The notes under the pieces: model-generated
Told to the model about the DNA's origin: nothing
The model's input: only the letters and a program-made list of their open reading frames with translations
The model's database searches: none
From: Paraburkholderia bryophila
GTDB taxonomy: Bacteria > Pseudomonadota > Gammaproteobacteria > Burkholderiales > Burkholderiaceae
Assembly: GCF_003269035.1 (NCBI RefSeq)
Contig: NZ_QLTK01000006.1
Coordinates: 186,001-250,000, forward strand
Length of the DNA stretch: 64,000 nt
Reading direction: 5' to 3'
Made by a program: the position numbers and the translations under genes
Shown: positions 42,973 to 51,796 of the stretch, piece by piece
How the letters are laid out: each line of letters begins with the position of its first letter
How positions within the stretch are numbered: the first letter of the stretch is position 1

Positions 42973-44411
42973 CGCTTCACTTCGACGTCGTTGTCGTCGG
43001 TGCTGGACCCGCCGGTCTGAACGCGGCCTGTGCGGCGGCGCGCGACGGCGCCACGGTCGCGCTGCTCGACGACAATCCGCGCGCCGGCGGCCAGATCTGG
43101 CGCCAGGGTCCAGCGCATCCGCCGCCGGCACCGCTCGACAACCTGCTGACCCGCCTGAGCGGGCAAGACCACGTCAGCTACTGGCCGTCGACGCGGGTCG
43201 TCGCACCGCTGGGCTCATGTGGTCTGTTGCTTGAATCCGCAGAACACGGCGGCGTGTCGATCAGCTACCGCCGATTGATCCTGGCGACCGGCGCGCGCGA
43301 ACGGCTTCTGCCGTTCGCCGGCTGGACCTTGCCTGGCGTGAGCGGCGCGGGCGCGCTGCAGGCGTTGATCAAAGGCGGCATGCCGGTGCGCGGCGAACGG
43401 ATCGTGATTGCCGGCAGCGGCCCGCTGCTGATCGCGGCGCTCGCCACCGCGCGCGCTGCCGGCGCGCGCGTGATTGCGGTGGTCGAGCAGGCCTCGGCGT
43501 TCGATGTCGCCCGTTTCGGAATGTCGTTGCTGGCGGAGCCCGCGAAACTGCGCCCGGCCGTCGAGATGACGCGTGGGTTCGTGGGGCTGCATTACTGGAC
43601 CGGTAGCGTCATCCGCGAGGCGCACGGCGACGGCCGCGTCGAACAGGTGACGATCCGCCGTGGCCGCCAGGAGGTGACGCTCGCTTGCGAACGTGTCGCG
43701 TGTGGTTTTGGGCTCGTGCCGAATGTCACGCTGGCGCAGGCGCTCGGCTGCGCGATCGACGATGCGGGCGGGATCGTCGTCGATGACGAACAGCGAACCT
43801 CGGTCGATGGCGTGCTGGCGGCGGGAGAATGTACTGGCGTCGGCGGCGCGGAACTGGCGATAGTGGAGGGTGAGATCGCGGGATTGTGCGTTAGTGACGA
43901 CTGTGGGAATGGCGCCGGGAAGCGCGGCGAATATGATGCCGACAATCCCGCCGGTGCCGGTGCCGGTGCCAACGCCGCTGCCAACGCCGCTGCCAACGCC
44001 GCTGCCAACGCCAACGCCAACGCCAACGCCAACGCCAACGCCAACGCCGCTGCCAACGCCGCCGCAATGAAGGCCCTATACGCGCAGCGCGCGCGTTGGC
44101 GCCGCTTCGGCCGCCGCGTCGCCACCGCCTTCGCCTTGCAAGCCGCCGCCCGCACGCCGCCCGCCGACGCCACGCTGCTATGCCGATGCGAAGACATCAG
44201 CGTCGGCGAAGTGCGCGCCTGCGCCGACTGGCGCGACGCGAAACTGCATACCCGCTGCGGCATGGGCGCTTGCCAGGGAAGAATCTGCGGCGCCGCGGCG
44301 AACCTCTACTTCGGCTGGCCGGCCGCCGCGCCGCGCCCGCCCTTCAGTCCCGCGCGGATCGACACACTAATGGCGGCCGCGAACCCAACGCCACCGGCAA
44401 GCGAATCATAA
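42969..44411 (+). CDS. lhpE: HcnB/LhpE-like flavoprotein with C-terminal Fe-S domain and Ala-Asn repeat
   Basis: 480 residues. N-terminal FAD fold FDVVVVGAGPAGLNAACAAA, central NAD-type fold GERIVIAGSGPLLIAALATA, then GEVLAAGECTG-like DGVLAAGECTGVGGAELAIV. The C-terminal Cys-rich domain LLCRCEDISVGEVRACAD and RCGMGACQGRIC is a BFD-type 2Fe-2S site. Between them, at residues about 328-365, is a run of Gly-Ala, Asn-Ala-Ala-Ala and Asn-Ala units made of a 6-base DNA repeat. Without that run the length fits the family. It starts in the ATGA overlap with the 2Fe-2S gene. Confidence 0.85.
   Translation: MTLHFDVVVVGAGPAGLNAACAAARDGATVALLDDNPRAGGQIWRQGPAHPPPAPLDNLLTRLSGQDHVSYWPSTRVVAPLGSCGLLLESAEHGGVSISYRRLILATGARERLLPFAGWTLPGVSGAGALQALIKGGMPVRGERIVIAGSGPLLIAALATARAAGARVIAVVEQASAFDVARFGMSLLAEPAKLRPAVEMTRGFVGLHYWTGSVIREAHGDGRVEQVTIRRGRQEVTLACERVACGFGLVPNVTLAQALGCAIDDAGGIVVDDEQRTSVDGVLAAGECTGVGGAELAIVEGEIAGLCVSDDCGNGAGKRGEYDADNPAGAGAGANAAANAAANAAANANANANANANANAAANAAAMKALYAQRARWRRFGRRVATAFALQAAARTPPADATLLCRCEDISVGEVRACADWRDAKLHTRCGMGACQGRICGAAANLYFGWPAAAPRPPFSPARIDTLMAAANPTPPASES
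43951..44068 (+). repeat. hexanucleotide repeat tract inside the lhpE-like gene
   Basis: Near-continuous 6-base units ending in GCC: three of GGTGCC, then units of AACGCC and GCTGCC in the order N-A-A-A three times, N-A six times, N-A-A-A twice. The period is a multiple of three, so changes in copy number keep the frame. It encodes an Ala/Asn linker between the flavin and Fe-S domains. Confidence 0.9.
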
Positions 44412-44552
44412 TGACGCGCCCACCCGCGCATACCCCGGATATTGTCGGCCGCCGCGCGGTTCTATAATCCACCGCACCTGTTCGCCGCGACATGGGCCGC
44501 AACATGACGCGCGCGAACGCCTCCTCCTCCGTACGGACCACCGGACCCGCCG

Positions 44553-45320
44553 ATGAACACGCTGGCTCACGCGCTCGAACCGAACGACACCACGCTGGCC
44601 GGCATGCTGTCGCATTTCCGGCTGCTCGAGCCGGTGTTCGACGCCATGCCGGACGTCGTTTTTTTCGTCAAGGACGTCGAGGCGCGCTATGCGCTCGTCA
44701 ACCGCACGCTAGCCTCGCGGTGCGGCTTCAAGGAAAAATCGGCGCTGCTCGGCAGCACCGCCGAAGACGTGTTCCCGCGCCGCTTCGGGCGCATCTACAC
44801 GGCGCAGGACAAGGCGATCATCAACGTCGGCAATCAGATGATCGATCAACTCGAACTGCACCTGTATCCCGGTCGTCAGCCGGGCTGGTGCCTGACCTGC
44901 AAGCAGCCGTTGCGCGACCCGGCGGGCAAGGTGGTCGGCCTCGCGGGCATTTCGCGCGACCTCAAAGCGGACGAAAGCAGCCATCCGGCCTACAGCCGGC
45001 TCGCCGCCGTCGTGCAGTCGATTCAGGACAATTACGTGCAGCCGCTGAATCTGAAGCAACTGGCGGCCATGGCGGATATGTCGGTCGCGCAACTGGAGCG
45101 CTACTTTCACAAGGTGTTTCATCTCACGCCGCGTCAGGTCTTGCTGAAAACCCGGCTGGACGCGGCCACGGCGCTGCTGGTCTCGCACGACAAAGTCACC
45201 GACGTCGCCGCGCTCTGCGGCTATACCGACCACAGCGCGTTCACGCGGCAATTCAAGGCGACCGTCGGCATCACGCCGACCGAATACCGGATGCTGCTGC
45301 ACGGGACATCGCGAGCCTGA
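44553..45320 (+). CDS. AraC-family regulator with PAS domain
   Basis: 255 residues. N-terminal PAS domain at about residues 20-135: VFDAMPDVVFFVKDVEARYA, then GWCLTCKQPLRDPAGKVVGL and AGISRDLKADES. The C-terminal AraC HTH pair is LKQLAAMADMSVAQLERYFH and VTDVAALCGYTDHSAFTRQF. It ends the hydroxyproline operon on the plus strand. I infer that it senses hydroxyproline or an intermediate and acts at the inverted 18-base sites between lhpC and lhpA. Confidence 0.88.
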   Translation: MNTLAHALEPNDTTLAGMLSHFRLLEPVFDAMPDVVFFVKDVEARYALVNRTLASRCGFKEKSALLGSTAEDVFPRRFGRIYTAQDKAIINVGNQMIDQLELHLYPGRQPGWCLTCKQPLRDPAGKVVGLAGISRDLKADESSHPAYSRLAAVVQSIQDNYVQPLNLKQLAAMADMSVAQLERYFHKVFHLTPRQVLLKTRLDAATALLVSHDKVTDVAALCGYTDHSAFTRQFKATVGITPTEYRMLLHGTSRA

Positions 45321-45330
45321 GCCGCTGCCC

Positions 45331-45660
45331 ATGGTCCGTCGCAAGCATCACTATTACGTCTACGTCGTCGCGTTGGACGACACAGTCTGGAACGAGGCGC
45401 GCTTTCGCCGCGCGAATCCGGATTACCGGTTCGACAAACCTTGCGTGTACGTGGGTATGACGGGGCTCGATCCGGACCTGCGCTTCGACCGTCACAAGGC
45501 CGATATTCAGGCGAATCGTTACGTGCGCGATTACGGGTTGCGGCTCGTGCCCGAGTTGTACGAGATATTCAATCCCATGCCTTATCGCGGCGCACAGGAC
45601 ATGGAGGTGGAATTGGCGATCGGACTGCGCGAGGCGGGCTACGGCGTGTGGCAGGCGTAA
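45331..45660 (+). CDS. GIY-YIG-like small protein
   Basis: 109 residues, 10 bases after the AraC gene. YYVYVVALDD at the start and CVYVGMTGLDPDLRFDRHKA after it follow the GIY-YIG pattern (Y-x-YV ... VYVGMT-x-L ... R-x-x-x-HK), but the remaining catalytic Glu/Asn region is hard to place. The ALDDTVW insert between the two Tyr motifs is long. It may be a nuclease-like or degenerate protein of unknown role. Confidence 0.6.
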   Translation: MVRRKHHYYVYVVALDDTVWNEARFRRANPDYRFDKPCVYVGMTGLDPDLRFDRHKADIQANRYVRDYGLRLVPELYEIFNPMPYRGAQDMEVELAIGLREAGYGVWQA

Positions 45661-45684
45661 GGTCGACTCGCGCGGCAGGGCGCC

Positions 45685-45948
45685 TTACTTCACGCCGAGT
45701 CCGCGCAGCACGGCATTGCCTTCCGAGGTCAGACGGAAATGCGCCGCCCCGGTTTCGTTGCCGGCCACCGTCTCGATCAAGCCGGCTTCGTGCAATTGCG
45801 GAATCTCGGGTTTCGCGGAGGCGTCGATCGGCGCGTGCAGCAACAGCAGCAGCGTAGCCAGCTCGTGATGGCTCAGCAGGCGGCGCAGGATGGTAGGACG
45901 CTTGGCCGGCGCGGGGGTGTCGTTCGTGTTCTGGTCTGGCTGGTTCAT
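45685..45948 (-). CDS. hypothetical winged-helix-like small protein
   Basis: 87 residues from the ATG at 45948. RRLLSHHELATLLLLLHAPI, then EIPQLHEAGLIETVAGNETG and FRLTSEGNAVLRGLGV look like the recognition helix and wing of a PadR/MarR-type winged HTH. No partner gene; function unknown. It converges with the GIY-YIG-like gene. Confidence 0.65.
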   Translation of the reverse strand: MNQPDQNTNDTPAPAKRPTILRRLLSHHELATLLLLLHAPIDASAKPEIPQLHEAGLIETVAGNETGAAHFRLTSEGNAVLRGLGVK

Positions 45949-46116
45949 GGTGCGCACCTTGTGCGGAGTAATCGTCTGCGGTGGATCATGCGGACGAAGT
46001 CTTAAACGATTCTTAAGACACCATTGTCCTGTAACACCGTGACACGAAGATTGCACAAACTCCGGTTAGCGCTTGTTTCTATTGCCGATTCTTACCGCCG
46101 CCGGACGCGCCTAAAC

Positions 46117-46144
46117 TGCGCGCCAAGGGCGCGTTAAGCGCGCA
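46117..46144 (-). terminator. hairpin after the lipoprotein gene
   Basis: TGCGCGC and GCGCGCA (46117-46123, 46138-46144) pair around a 14-base loop, 7 bases beyond the lipoprotein stop on the minus strand. No good T-run. Confidence 0.4.
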
Positions 46145-46150
46145 CCAACC

Positions 46151-46483
46151 TTACGGCGCGCAAGTTTTGCCGGCCTGCTCGATCCACAGGTTGCTCACAT
46201 GGCGCTTGCCGGCATAGAAGCGGTAAGTGGTCGCGCCATTGTCGGCGCGCACCTTGATGATGTTCGAATCGCCGAAGTCGAGCATCTGGCCCTGCGGGAT
46301 CGAGGTGGATTTGAACGCGGCATTGTGATTGGTCGCGACTTGCGTCAGGCAGGCGACCACGTCGTTGACGGAGCGCTGCGTGGTGGTGTCGGTGACGGGT
46401 TCGCCGGCATCCGGGTTCTTCTGGAAGTAGGCGCAAGCGCTGAGAAGGACGGGCACTGACAGGACTACGGCAAACTTCTTCAT
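46151..46483 (-). CDS. small lipoprotein
   Basis: 110 residues. Signal peptide MKKFAVVLSVPVLLSACAYF with lipobox LSAC, so it is predicted to be anchored in a membrane. The mature part has TTTQRSVNDVVACLTQVATN and GATTYRFYAGKRHVSNLWIE and two further Cys (ACL, KTCAP) that may form a disulfide. Function unknown. The ribosome site is AGGAGAGATATG. Confidence 0.75.
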   Translation of the reverse strand: MKKFAVVLSVPVLLSACAYFQKNPDAGEPVTDTTTQRSVNDVVACLTQVATNHNAAFKSTSIPQGQMLDFGDSNIIKVRADNGATTYRFYAGKRHVSNLWIEQAGKTCAP

Positions 46484-46712
46484 ATCTCTCCTGGCGTTCG
46501 ATTCGGCCGATGGAACAGGCGCCGCCCGCAGACGGGGCGCAATGGCGCGGCACAGGCCGCGCGTTCAAAGGCGCCATTATATCGATGCGGTGTGGCTGCT
46601 TGCGGCGATGCCGCATGTGGCGTGCCTGATGGAAAGCGATGGGTTGCGATTGGCCGACGTGCCCGAATCGCGGCTATCCCAGGTCAAACACCTGGCCGCC
46701 AGTCTCTGCCAC

Positions 46713-48596
46713 CTACTTGCGCCGCTGCGCCTGCGCGGCGAGCCTCACGGCCGCATTCGCCGCGCCGTACCCGTCGTAGCCGCCGCGCCGCTCGACGATC
46801 TCCAGGAAAAACCGCTGATCCAGCTGCTCCGTGTACGCGTGGAAAAACTCGCCGCCCCGCTCGTCGCGGTCATAGAGGACGTTGTGCGTGCGCAGCGCGT
46901 CGAGCGTTTCATCCGGCAACGCGTAGCGCGCCTCTAAATCGTCGTAGTAATTGCGCGGAATGCGCAGCACCGGCAAGCCATCGGCGACGAACCCCGCAAT
47001 CGCGCTGAAAATATCCGCCGTGCTGAACGCCACGTGATTCAGCCCGGAGCCGTGATAAGTGTGCAGCGCCTCGGCCACCGCCGTGTGACGATCCACCGAC
47101 GCATTCAGCACGATCCGCACCGAGCCGTCACCGCTGCGCAACGCGCGGCTGCGCACCAGCCCGTACGGATCGGGCACCAGCACGCCCGGCTCGGCCTGAA
47201 AACCCAGTGCGGTGCGCAGAAACAGCACCCATGTATCGAGCGAATTCGCCGGCACCGCCAGACAAACATGATCGATGCGCGCGAGCGGGCCCACTTCGGC
47301 CGGCCCGTTGATGTCGGTGAGGACGAAATCCGCTTCGAATAGCGTGGGCCGATCCGGCGTTTCGTCGACGAAATAATTCAGGCTGCTGTCGGGCGCCTGC
47401 ACGGCGGGCAACACGCGCTCGTTCGGGCCGATCTGGCCGGAAAACGGCGCATAGCCGAAGCCGGCGGCGCGCTCGAAGGCTTGCCGCGCATCGTCCACGC
47501 GAAAAGCCGACGCGCACAGCGACAAGCCGTGCTGCTGAAAGAACGCGTTGGCGAACGAATCTGGCTCGGCGTTCAGCACGATCGACGCCGCGCCGTGCTG
47601 AAACAGCGTCACGTCTTTCGAGCGATGCCGGCCCGCTTGCCGGAAGCGTAGCGTGTCGAGCCAGTCGACCAGTTGCGCGCGCGTGGCGGGATCGACCGCG
47701 AATTCCAGAAACTGATAGCCGACGTGGGTGGGCGCGGCCGGCGAGCGGTACAGATCGCCGGCCGGTTGCTGCTCCGCCTCCAGCACGGCGCGCGTCTGCT
47801 CCTCGAGGAACAGCAACGAGCGATGGCCGTCCGCCGCCGTAGTCGTGGTGGGCGCCGCACGAAAGCCGTCGTTGAAAATCTCCAGCGAAAGCGGGCCCTT
47901 ATAGCCGGTCTTGACGACCTGCGCGGTGAAGCGGGCGAGATCGAAATCGCCCTGACCGGGGAAGCATCGGTAATGGCGGCTCCATTCGAGCACGTCCATG
48001 GCGAGCTTCGGCGCGTCGGCAATCTGCACGAAGGCGATGCGTTCGCCCGGAATTCCGGCGATCCCGTCGACGGTGTCGTTCAGCGACAGCGTATGAAAAC
48101 TGTCGAGCACCAGCCCCAGATTTGGATGATTCACCGCATTCACCAGCTTCCAGGCGTGCCGGTAGGTCTTGACGTGCTTGCCCCACGCCAGCGCTTCGTA
48201 TCCGGCGATCACACCGGCGGCCTCGGCCGCGCGGGCCAGCGCGCCGAGCTGGTCGATCATCAGCGCGTCGTCGCCGATGGTGTCCGGCGAGACGTTGCTA
48301 CACACGAGAATCCGTTCCGTGCCCAGTTCGTGCATCACGTCGAATTTGCGTTTCGCGCGTTCGAGATTGCGCGCGAGGCGCTCCGGGCTCACGCCGTCGA
48401 AATCGCGGAACGGCTGGAACAGCATGATTTTCAGCCCGAGATCGTCGGCGATGCGCCGCACGTCGGCGGGCGAACCGTCGAAATACAGCAGGTCGTTCTC
48501 GAAGATCTCGACGCCTTCGAAGCCCGCGGCCTGGATCGCGGTCAGCTTCTCGACGAGGGTTCCGCTGATCGACACGGTGGCAATCGAACGTTGCAT
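46713..48596 (-). CDS. quiC: 3-dehydroshikimate dehydratase (QuiC-like), fused to HPPD/VOC-like domain
   Basis: 627 residues from the ATG at 48596. N-terminal ~290 residues form a sugar-phosphate isomerase-like TIM barrel (MQRSIATVSISGTLVEKLTA, GFEGVEIFENDLLYFDGSPA, LGLVLDSFHTLSL). The C-terminal half has glyoxalase/4-hydroxyphenylpyruvate-dioxygenase-like folds (VGYQFLEFAVDPATRAQLVD, IDHVCLAVPANSLDTW, GLNHVAFSTADIFSAI). This two-domain arrangement is that of bacterial 3-dehydroshikimate dehydratases, which make protocatechuate. It is divergent from aroQ with a 317-base gap. Confidence 0.9.
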   Translation of the reverse strand: MQRSIATVSISGTLVEKLTAIQAAGFEGVEIFENDLLYFDGSPADVRRIADDLGLKIMLFQPFRDFDGVSPERLARNLERAKRKFDVMHELGTERILVCSNVSPDTIGDDALMIDQLGALARAAEAAGVIAGYEALAWGKHVKTYRHAWKLVNAVNHPNLGLVLDSFHTLSLNDTVDGIAGIPGERIAFVQIADAPKLAMDVLEWSRHYRCFPGQGDFDLARFTAQVVKTGYKGPLSLEIFNDGFRAAPTTTTAADGHRSLLFLEEQTRAVLEAEQQPAGDLYRSPAAPTHVGYQFLEFAVDPATRAQLVDWLDTLRFRQAGRHRSKDVTLFQHGAASIVLNAEPDSFANAFFQQHGLSLCASAFRVDDARQAFERAAGFGYAPFSGQIGPNERVLPAVQAPDSSLNYFVDETPDRPTLFEADFVLTDINGPAEVGPLARIDHVCLAVPANSLDTWVLFLRTALGFQAEPGVLVPDPYGLVRSRALRSGDGSVRIVLNASVDRHTAVAEALHTYHGSGLNHVAFSTADIFSAIAGFVADGLPVLRIPRNYYDDLEARYALPDETLDALRTHNVLYDRDERGGEFFHAYTEQLDQRFFLEIVERRGGYDGYGAANAAVRLAAQAQRRK

Positions 48597-48733
48597 GAAC
48601 GGCTCCTGCAAAAACTATCAAACGGCTGTTGAAAAACGTCTGGCGGCGACCGGCGCATCAGGCTCGCGAGCGGGCGGGGCACGCATGGTGCAATGCGAAA
48701 AATGGTCTAGTCCGTTACTCGTCATAACAATTC

Positions 48734-48774
48734 ACTAGGCGAAAACGAAGACCATGGTCGCAGTTTTCGCTAGT
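48734..48774. promoter_or_regulatory. large near-palindrome between quiC and aroQ
   Basis: ACTAGGCGAAAAC (48734-48746) and GTTTTCGCTAGT (48763-48774) are reverse complements with one extra G in the left arm. CTAG occurs four times in 85 bases (48707, 48735, 48770, 48788). The site lies between divergent catabolic genes and is a candidate target of the TetR-type regulator at 51797-52492. Confidence 0.55.
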
Positions 48775-48913
48775 CTATACAAACTAACTAGATGGTACAA
48801 ATTCGTAGAAACCCCAAATGACGGCGTCGACGGATGCGCGCACACTTCGTACACGTTGTAGAGCCGCCGCGATTGCGTGGCGGCTTCAGGTCTTACTTTG
48901 CAGGGGTGTTGCC

Positions 48914-49369
48914 ATGAGTTTTGCCTCCGTACTGGTCCTCAACGGACCGAACCTCAATCTGCTCGGCACACGCGAGCCCGCCATCTATGGCGCGGAAACG
49001 CTCGACGATGTCGCGAAGCTGTGCCGCGACGCGGGCGAGCGGCTCGATCTGTCGATCGAGTTCTGCCAGTCGAACGCCGAGCATCAACTGATCGACTGGC
49101 TGCATGCCGCGCGCGCCAAGGTCGACGGCATCGTGATCAATCCGGCGGCTTATACGCATACCTCGGTGGCGATCGCCGACGCGCTCACGGCGATCGAAAA
49201 GCCTGTGATCGAAGTGCATATTTCAAACGTGCATCGGCGCGAGGCGTTCCGGCATCACTCGTATGTGTCGGCGGTGGCGGAGGCGATCATCGTCGGATGC
49301 GGCACGCAGGGCTATGTACTGGCGCTCGAACGGATGGCGACTATCCTCAAGAATAGGGTGGCTAAATGA
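48914..49369 (+). CDS. aroQ: type II 3-dehydroquinate dehydratase
   Basis: 151 residues from the ATG at 48914. Interconverts 3-dehydroquinate and 3-dehydroshikimate in the cytoplasm. Diagnostic blocks are [18 protein letters not shown] with the catalytic Tyr, [13 protein letters not shown], and [17 protein letters not shown]. In this locus it probably serves quinate breakdown, not aromatic biosynthesis. It overlaps the next gene by ATGA. Confidence 0.95.
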   Translation: MSFASVLVLNGPNLNLLGTREPAIYGAETLDDVAKLCRDAGERLDLSIEFCQSNAEHQLIDWLHAARAKVDGIVINPAAYTHTSVAIADALTAIEKPVIEVHISNVHRREAFRHHSYVSAVAEAIIVGCGTQGYVLALERMATILKNRVAK

Positions 49370-50265
49370 ATGCTTCCGTGAACACACAAACTCACTCGCA
49401 GGCCTCGGCGCATTCCTATCTGGTCGGACTGATCGGCTCGGGCATTGGAGGCTCGCTGAGTCCTGCCATGCATGAAGAGGAGGGCAGCCGACTCGGACTG
49501 CACTACGTGTACCGTCGTATCGATCTGGAAGCCTTGAAACTCGATAGTTCAGCGCTGCCGGACCTGCTGGTCGCTGCCGAGCGAATGGGTTTCAACGGCC
49601 TGAACATCACGTATCCGTGCAAACAGGCCGTGATTCCGCTGCTGGACGAACTTTCCGACGACGCGCGCGCGCTCGGGGCGGTCAACACGGTGCTGTTCAA
49701 AGACGGCAAACGCATTGGCCACAACACCGATTGGTCCGGTTTCGCCCGTGCCTTCCAGCGCGGTTTGCCGGATGTGTCGCTGGCGAGCGTCGTGCAACTC
49801 GGCGCGGGCGGCGCCGGTGCGGCGGTCGCGCATGCCGCGCTCACCATGGGTGCGCAAGCGCTCACGCTTTTCGACGTAGACGCCGCGCGCGCCGCGTCGC
49901 TTGCCGCCGAGCTGCAGCAACGCTTCCCCGCGCGCACGGTCCGCGCCGGCAGCTCGCTGGCGGAATCGCTGGCCGCCGCCAACGGCCTGATTCACGCCAC
50001 GCCCACCGGCATGGCGAAACTGCCCGGCTTGCCGTTGCCGGTGGAATTGCTGCACCGCGATTTGTGGGTGGCGGACATCGTCTATTTCCCGATCCGCACC
50101 GAGTTGTTGCAGGCGGCCGAAGCGCTGGGTTGCCGCACGCTGAGCGGCGGCGGCATGGCGGTGTATCAGGCGGTCGACGCCATGCGTATTTTCACCGGAC
50201 TCGAACCGGACGCCGAGCGCGTCTACACGCATTTCCAGTCCTTGCTGCCCCGCACCGAAGGCTAA
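49366..50265 (+). CDS. quinate/shikimate dehydrogenase (AroE/YdiB/QsuD-like)
   Basis: 299 residues; ATG in the ATGA overlap with aroQ. Catalytic Lys86 in NITYPCKQ and Asp122 in HNTDWSGF, cofactor loop [14 protein letters not shown], and the C-terminal [38 protein letters not shown] near the start resembles the catabolic NAD-type quinate/shikimate dehydrogenases more than biosynthetic AroE (about 272 residues). The position next to aroQ and quiC supports the catabolic role. Confidence 0.9.
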   Translation: MNASVNTQTHSQASAHSYLVGLIGSGIGGSLSPAMHEEEGSRLGLHYVYRRIDLEALKLDSSALPDLLVAAERMGFNGLNITYPCKQAVIPLLDELSDDARALGAVNTVLFKDGKRIGHNTDWSGFARAFQRGLPDVSLASVVQLGAGGAGAAVAHAALTMGAQALTLFDVDAARAASLAAELQQRFPARTVRAGSSLAESLAAANGLIHATPTGMAKLPGLPLPVELLHRDLWVADIVYFPIRTELLQAAEALGCRTLSGGGMAVYQAVDAMRIFTGLEPDAERVYTHFQSLLPRTEG

Positions 50266-50326
50266 CCGTCAACACGCGACCGCGATACGAACGGGACCAT
50301 AAACAGACCGAGGAGAGAGACACGCC

Positions 50327-51706
50327 ATGCCCCAACCGATGCCATCCAACCCAACGAACGCCCCAAAGGACATCCCCTTGGGGGACGCCACGCTTAGCAC
50401 TGCGCGCCGCTCGAAAGCGCGCTACCAGATTCTCGGCCTGCTCGCGGTCGGCACGATGATCAATTATCTCGACCGCACGGTGCTCGGTATCGCCGCGCCG
50501 CAGTTGACCAAAGAGCTCGGCATTAACGCCGCGCTGATGGGCCTGCTGTTCTCGGTGTTCTCGTGGAGCTACGTGGCGTCGCAGATTCCGGGCGGCCTGT
50601 TTCTCGACCGCTTCGGCAGCAAGCTCACGTATTTTCTGTCGATGACATTCTGGTCGCTCTTCACCCTTGCGCAAGGACTGGTACACGGAATCGGCGCGCT
50701 GTTCGTGTTCCGCCTGGGCCTTGGCGTATCCGAAGCGCCGTGCTTCCCGACCAATAGCCGCGTGGTCGCCACCTGGTTTCCGCAAAACGAACGGGCCATG
50801 GCGACCGGCACTTACACGGTCGGCGAATATATTGGCCTCGCGTTTTTCAGCCCGTTTCTGTTCATGCTGATGGGCGCGTTCGGCTGGCGTTCGCTGTTCT
50901 TCGTGGTGGGCGGCGTCGGGATCGTCTTCGGCCTGATCTGGTGGGCGTTCTATCGCGAGCCGCGCGATCATCCGTCGGCGAATCAGGCGGAGCTCGACTA
51001 TATCGAAGCCGGCGGCGGTCTCACGCACCGGAAGAAAGACGTGAGCGCCGCGACGCTCGCGGGGGCGTCCACGAAAAGCGGCTTCGAATGGCGGACCATT
51101 GGGCGTTTGCTGAAACACCGGCAATTGAGCGGCATTTGCCTCGGGCAGTTCGCCGGCAATTCGACACTGGTGTTCTTCCTCACGTGGTTTCCCACCTATC
51201 TCGCCACCGAGCGTCATATGGCGTGGCTCAAGATCGGTTTCTTCGCGATCATGCCGTTCATTGCGGCTTCGATCGGCGTGATGTTCGGCGGCTTTTTCTC
51301 CGACTGGCTGCTGCGTCGCGGCAAGTCGCCGAACGTGGCGCGCAAGTTGCCGATCATCGCCGGCCTGCTGCTCGCGTCCACGATCATTCTCGCCAACTAC
51401 GTCGAGAGCAACGCGGTGGTGATCGTGATTCTGTCGGTGGCGTTCTTTGCGCAGGGCATGGCCGCGCTGGGCTGGACGCTGGTGTCCGATATCGCGCCCG
51501 ACGGCCTGCTCGGCGTGACCGGCGGCATCTTCAACTTCGCCGCGAATCTGGCCGGCATCGTCACGCCGCTGGTGGTGGGCTTTATCGTCGCGGCGACCGG
51601 CTCGTTTGTCGGCGCGCTGGTGTTTATCGGCGCGATTGCGATGGTCGGCGCGCTGTCGTACATCTTTATCGTCGGCGATATCAAGCGGATCGTGCTGGTG
51701 GATTGA
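50327..51706 (+). CDS. MFS transporter, ACS family
   Basis: 459 residues; ribosome site AGGAGAGAG upstream (ATG 50327, alternative 50339). Anion:cation symporter branch (sugar acids, aromatic acids, hydroxybenzoate). MINYLDRTVLGIAAPQLTKE, the GRF-type loop ASQIPGGLFLDRFGSKLTYF and FRLGLGVSEAPCFPTNSRVV are typical. By its operon it is probably the quinate or shikimate importer. Confidence 0.88.
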   Translation: MPQPMPSNPTNAPKDIPLGDATLSTARRSKARYQILGLLAVGTMINYLDRTVLGIAAPQLTKELGINAALMGLLFSVFSWSYVASQIPGGLFLDRFGSKLTYFLSMTFWSLFTLAQGLVHGIGALFVFRLGLGVSEAPCFPTNSRVVATWFPQNERAMATGTYTVGEYIGLAFFSPFLFMLMGAFGWRSLFFVVGGVGIVFGLIWWAFYREPRDHPSANQAELDYIEAGGGLTHRKKDVSAATLAGASTKSGFEWRTIGRLLKHRQLSGICLGQFAGNSTLVFFLTWFPTYLATERHMAWLKIGFFAIMPFIAASIGVMFGGFFSDWLLRRGKSPNVARKLPIIAGLLLASTIILANYVESNAVVIVILSVAFFAQGMAALGWTLVSDIAPDGLLGVTGGIFNFAANLAGIVTPLVVGFIVAATGSFVGALVFIGAIAMVGALSYIFIVGDIKRIVLVD

Positions 51707-51743
51707 GCCCGCGCAGCGAGACGTAGCAGCGCGTAGCAATGAA

Positions 51744-51775
51744 AAACGGGACGTGGTTTGCACCACGTCCCGTTT
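51744..51775. terminator. bidirectional terminator between MFS and TetR genes
   Basis: AAACGGGACGTGG / CCACGTCCCGTTT, a perfect 13-base stem (51744-51756, 51763-51775) with 6-base loop, between convergent genes. The A/T ends make it usable from both sides. Confidence 0.8.
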
Positions 51776-51796
51776 GTCATTGCACGGCTGTTGGCC

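Noticed and set aside
43592-44263. Minus-strand Ala/Leu-repeat frame over the lhpE repeat
   Set aside because: It mirrors the hexanucleotide repeat of the real gene and has no start signal.
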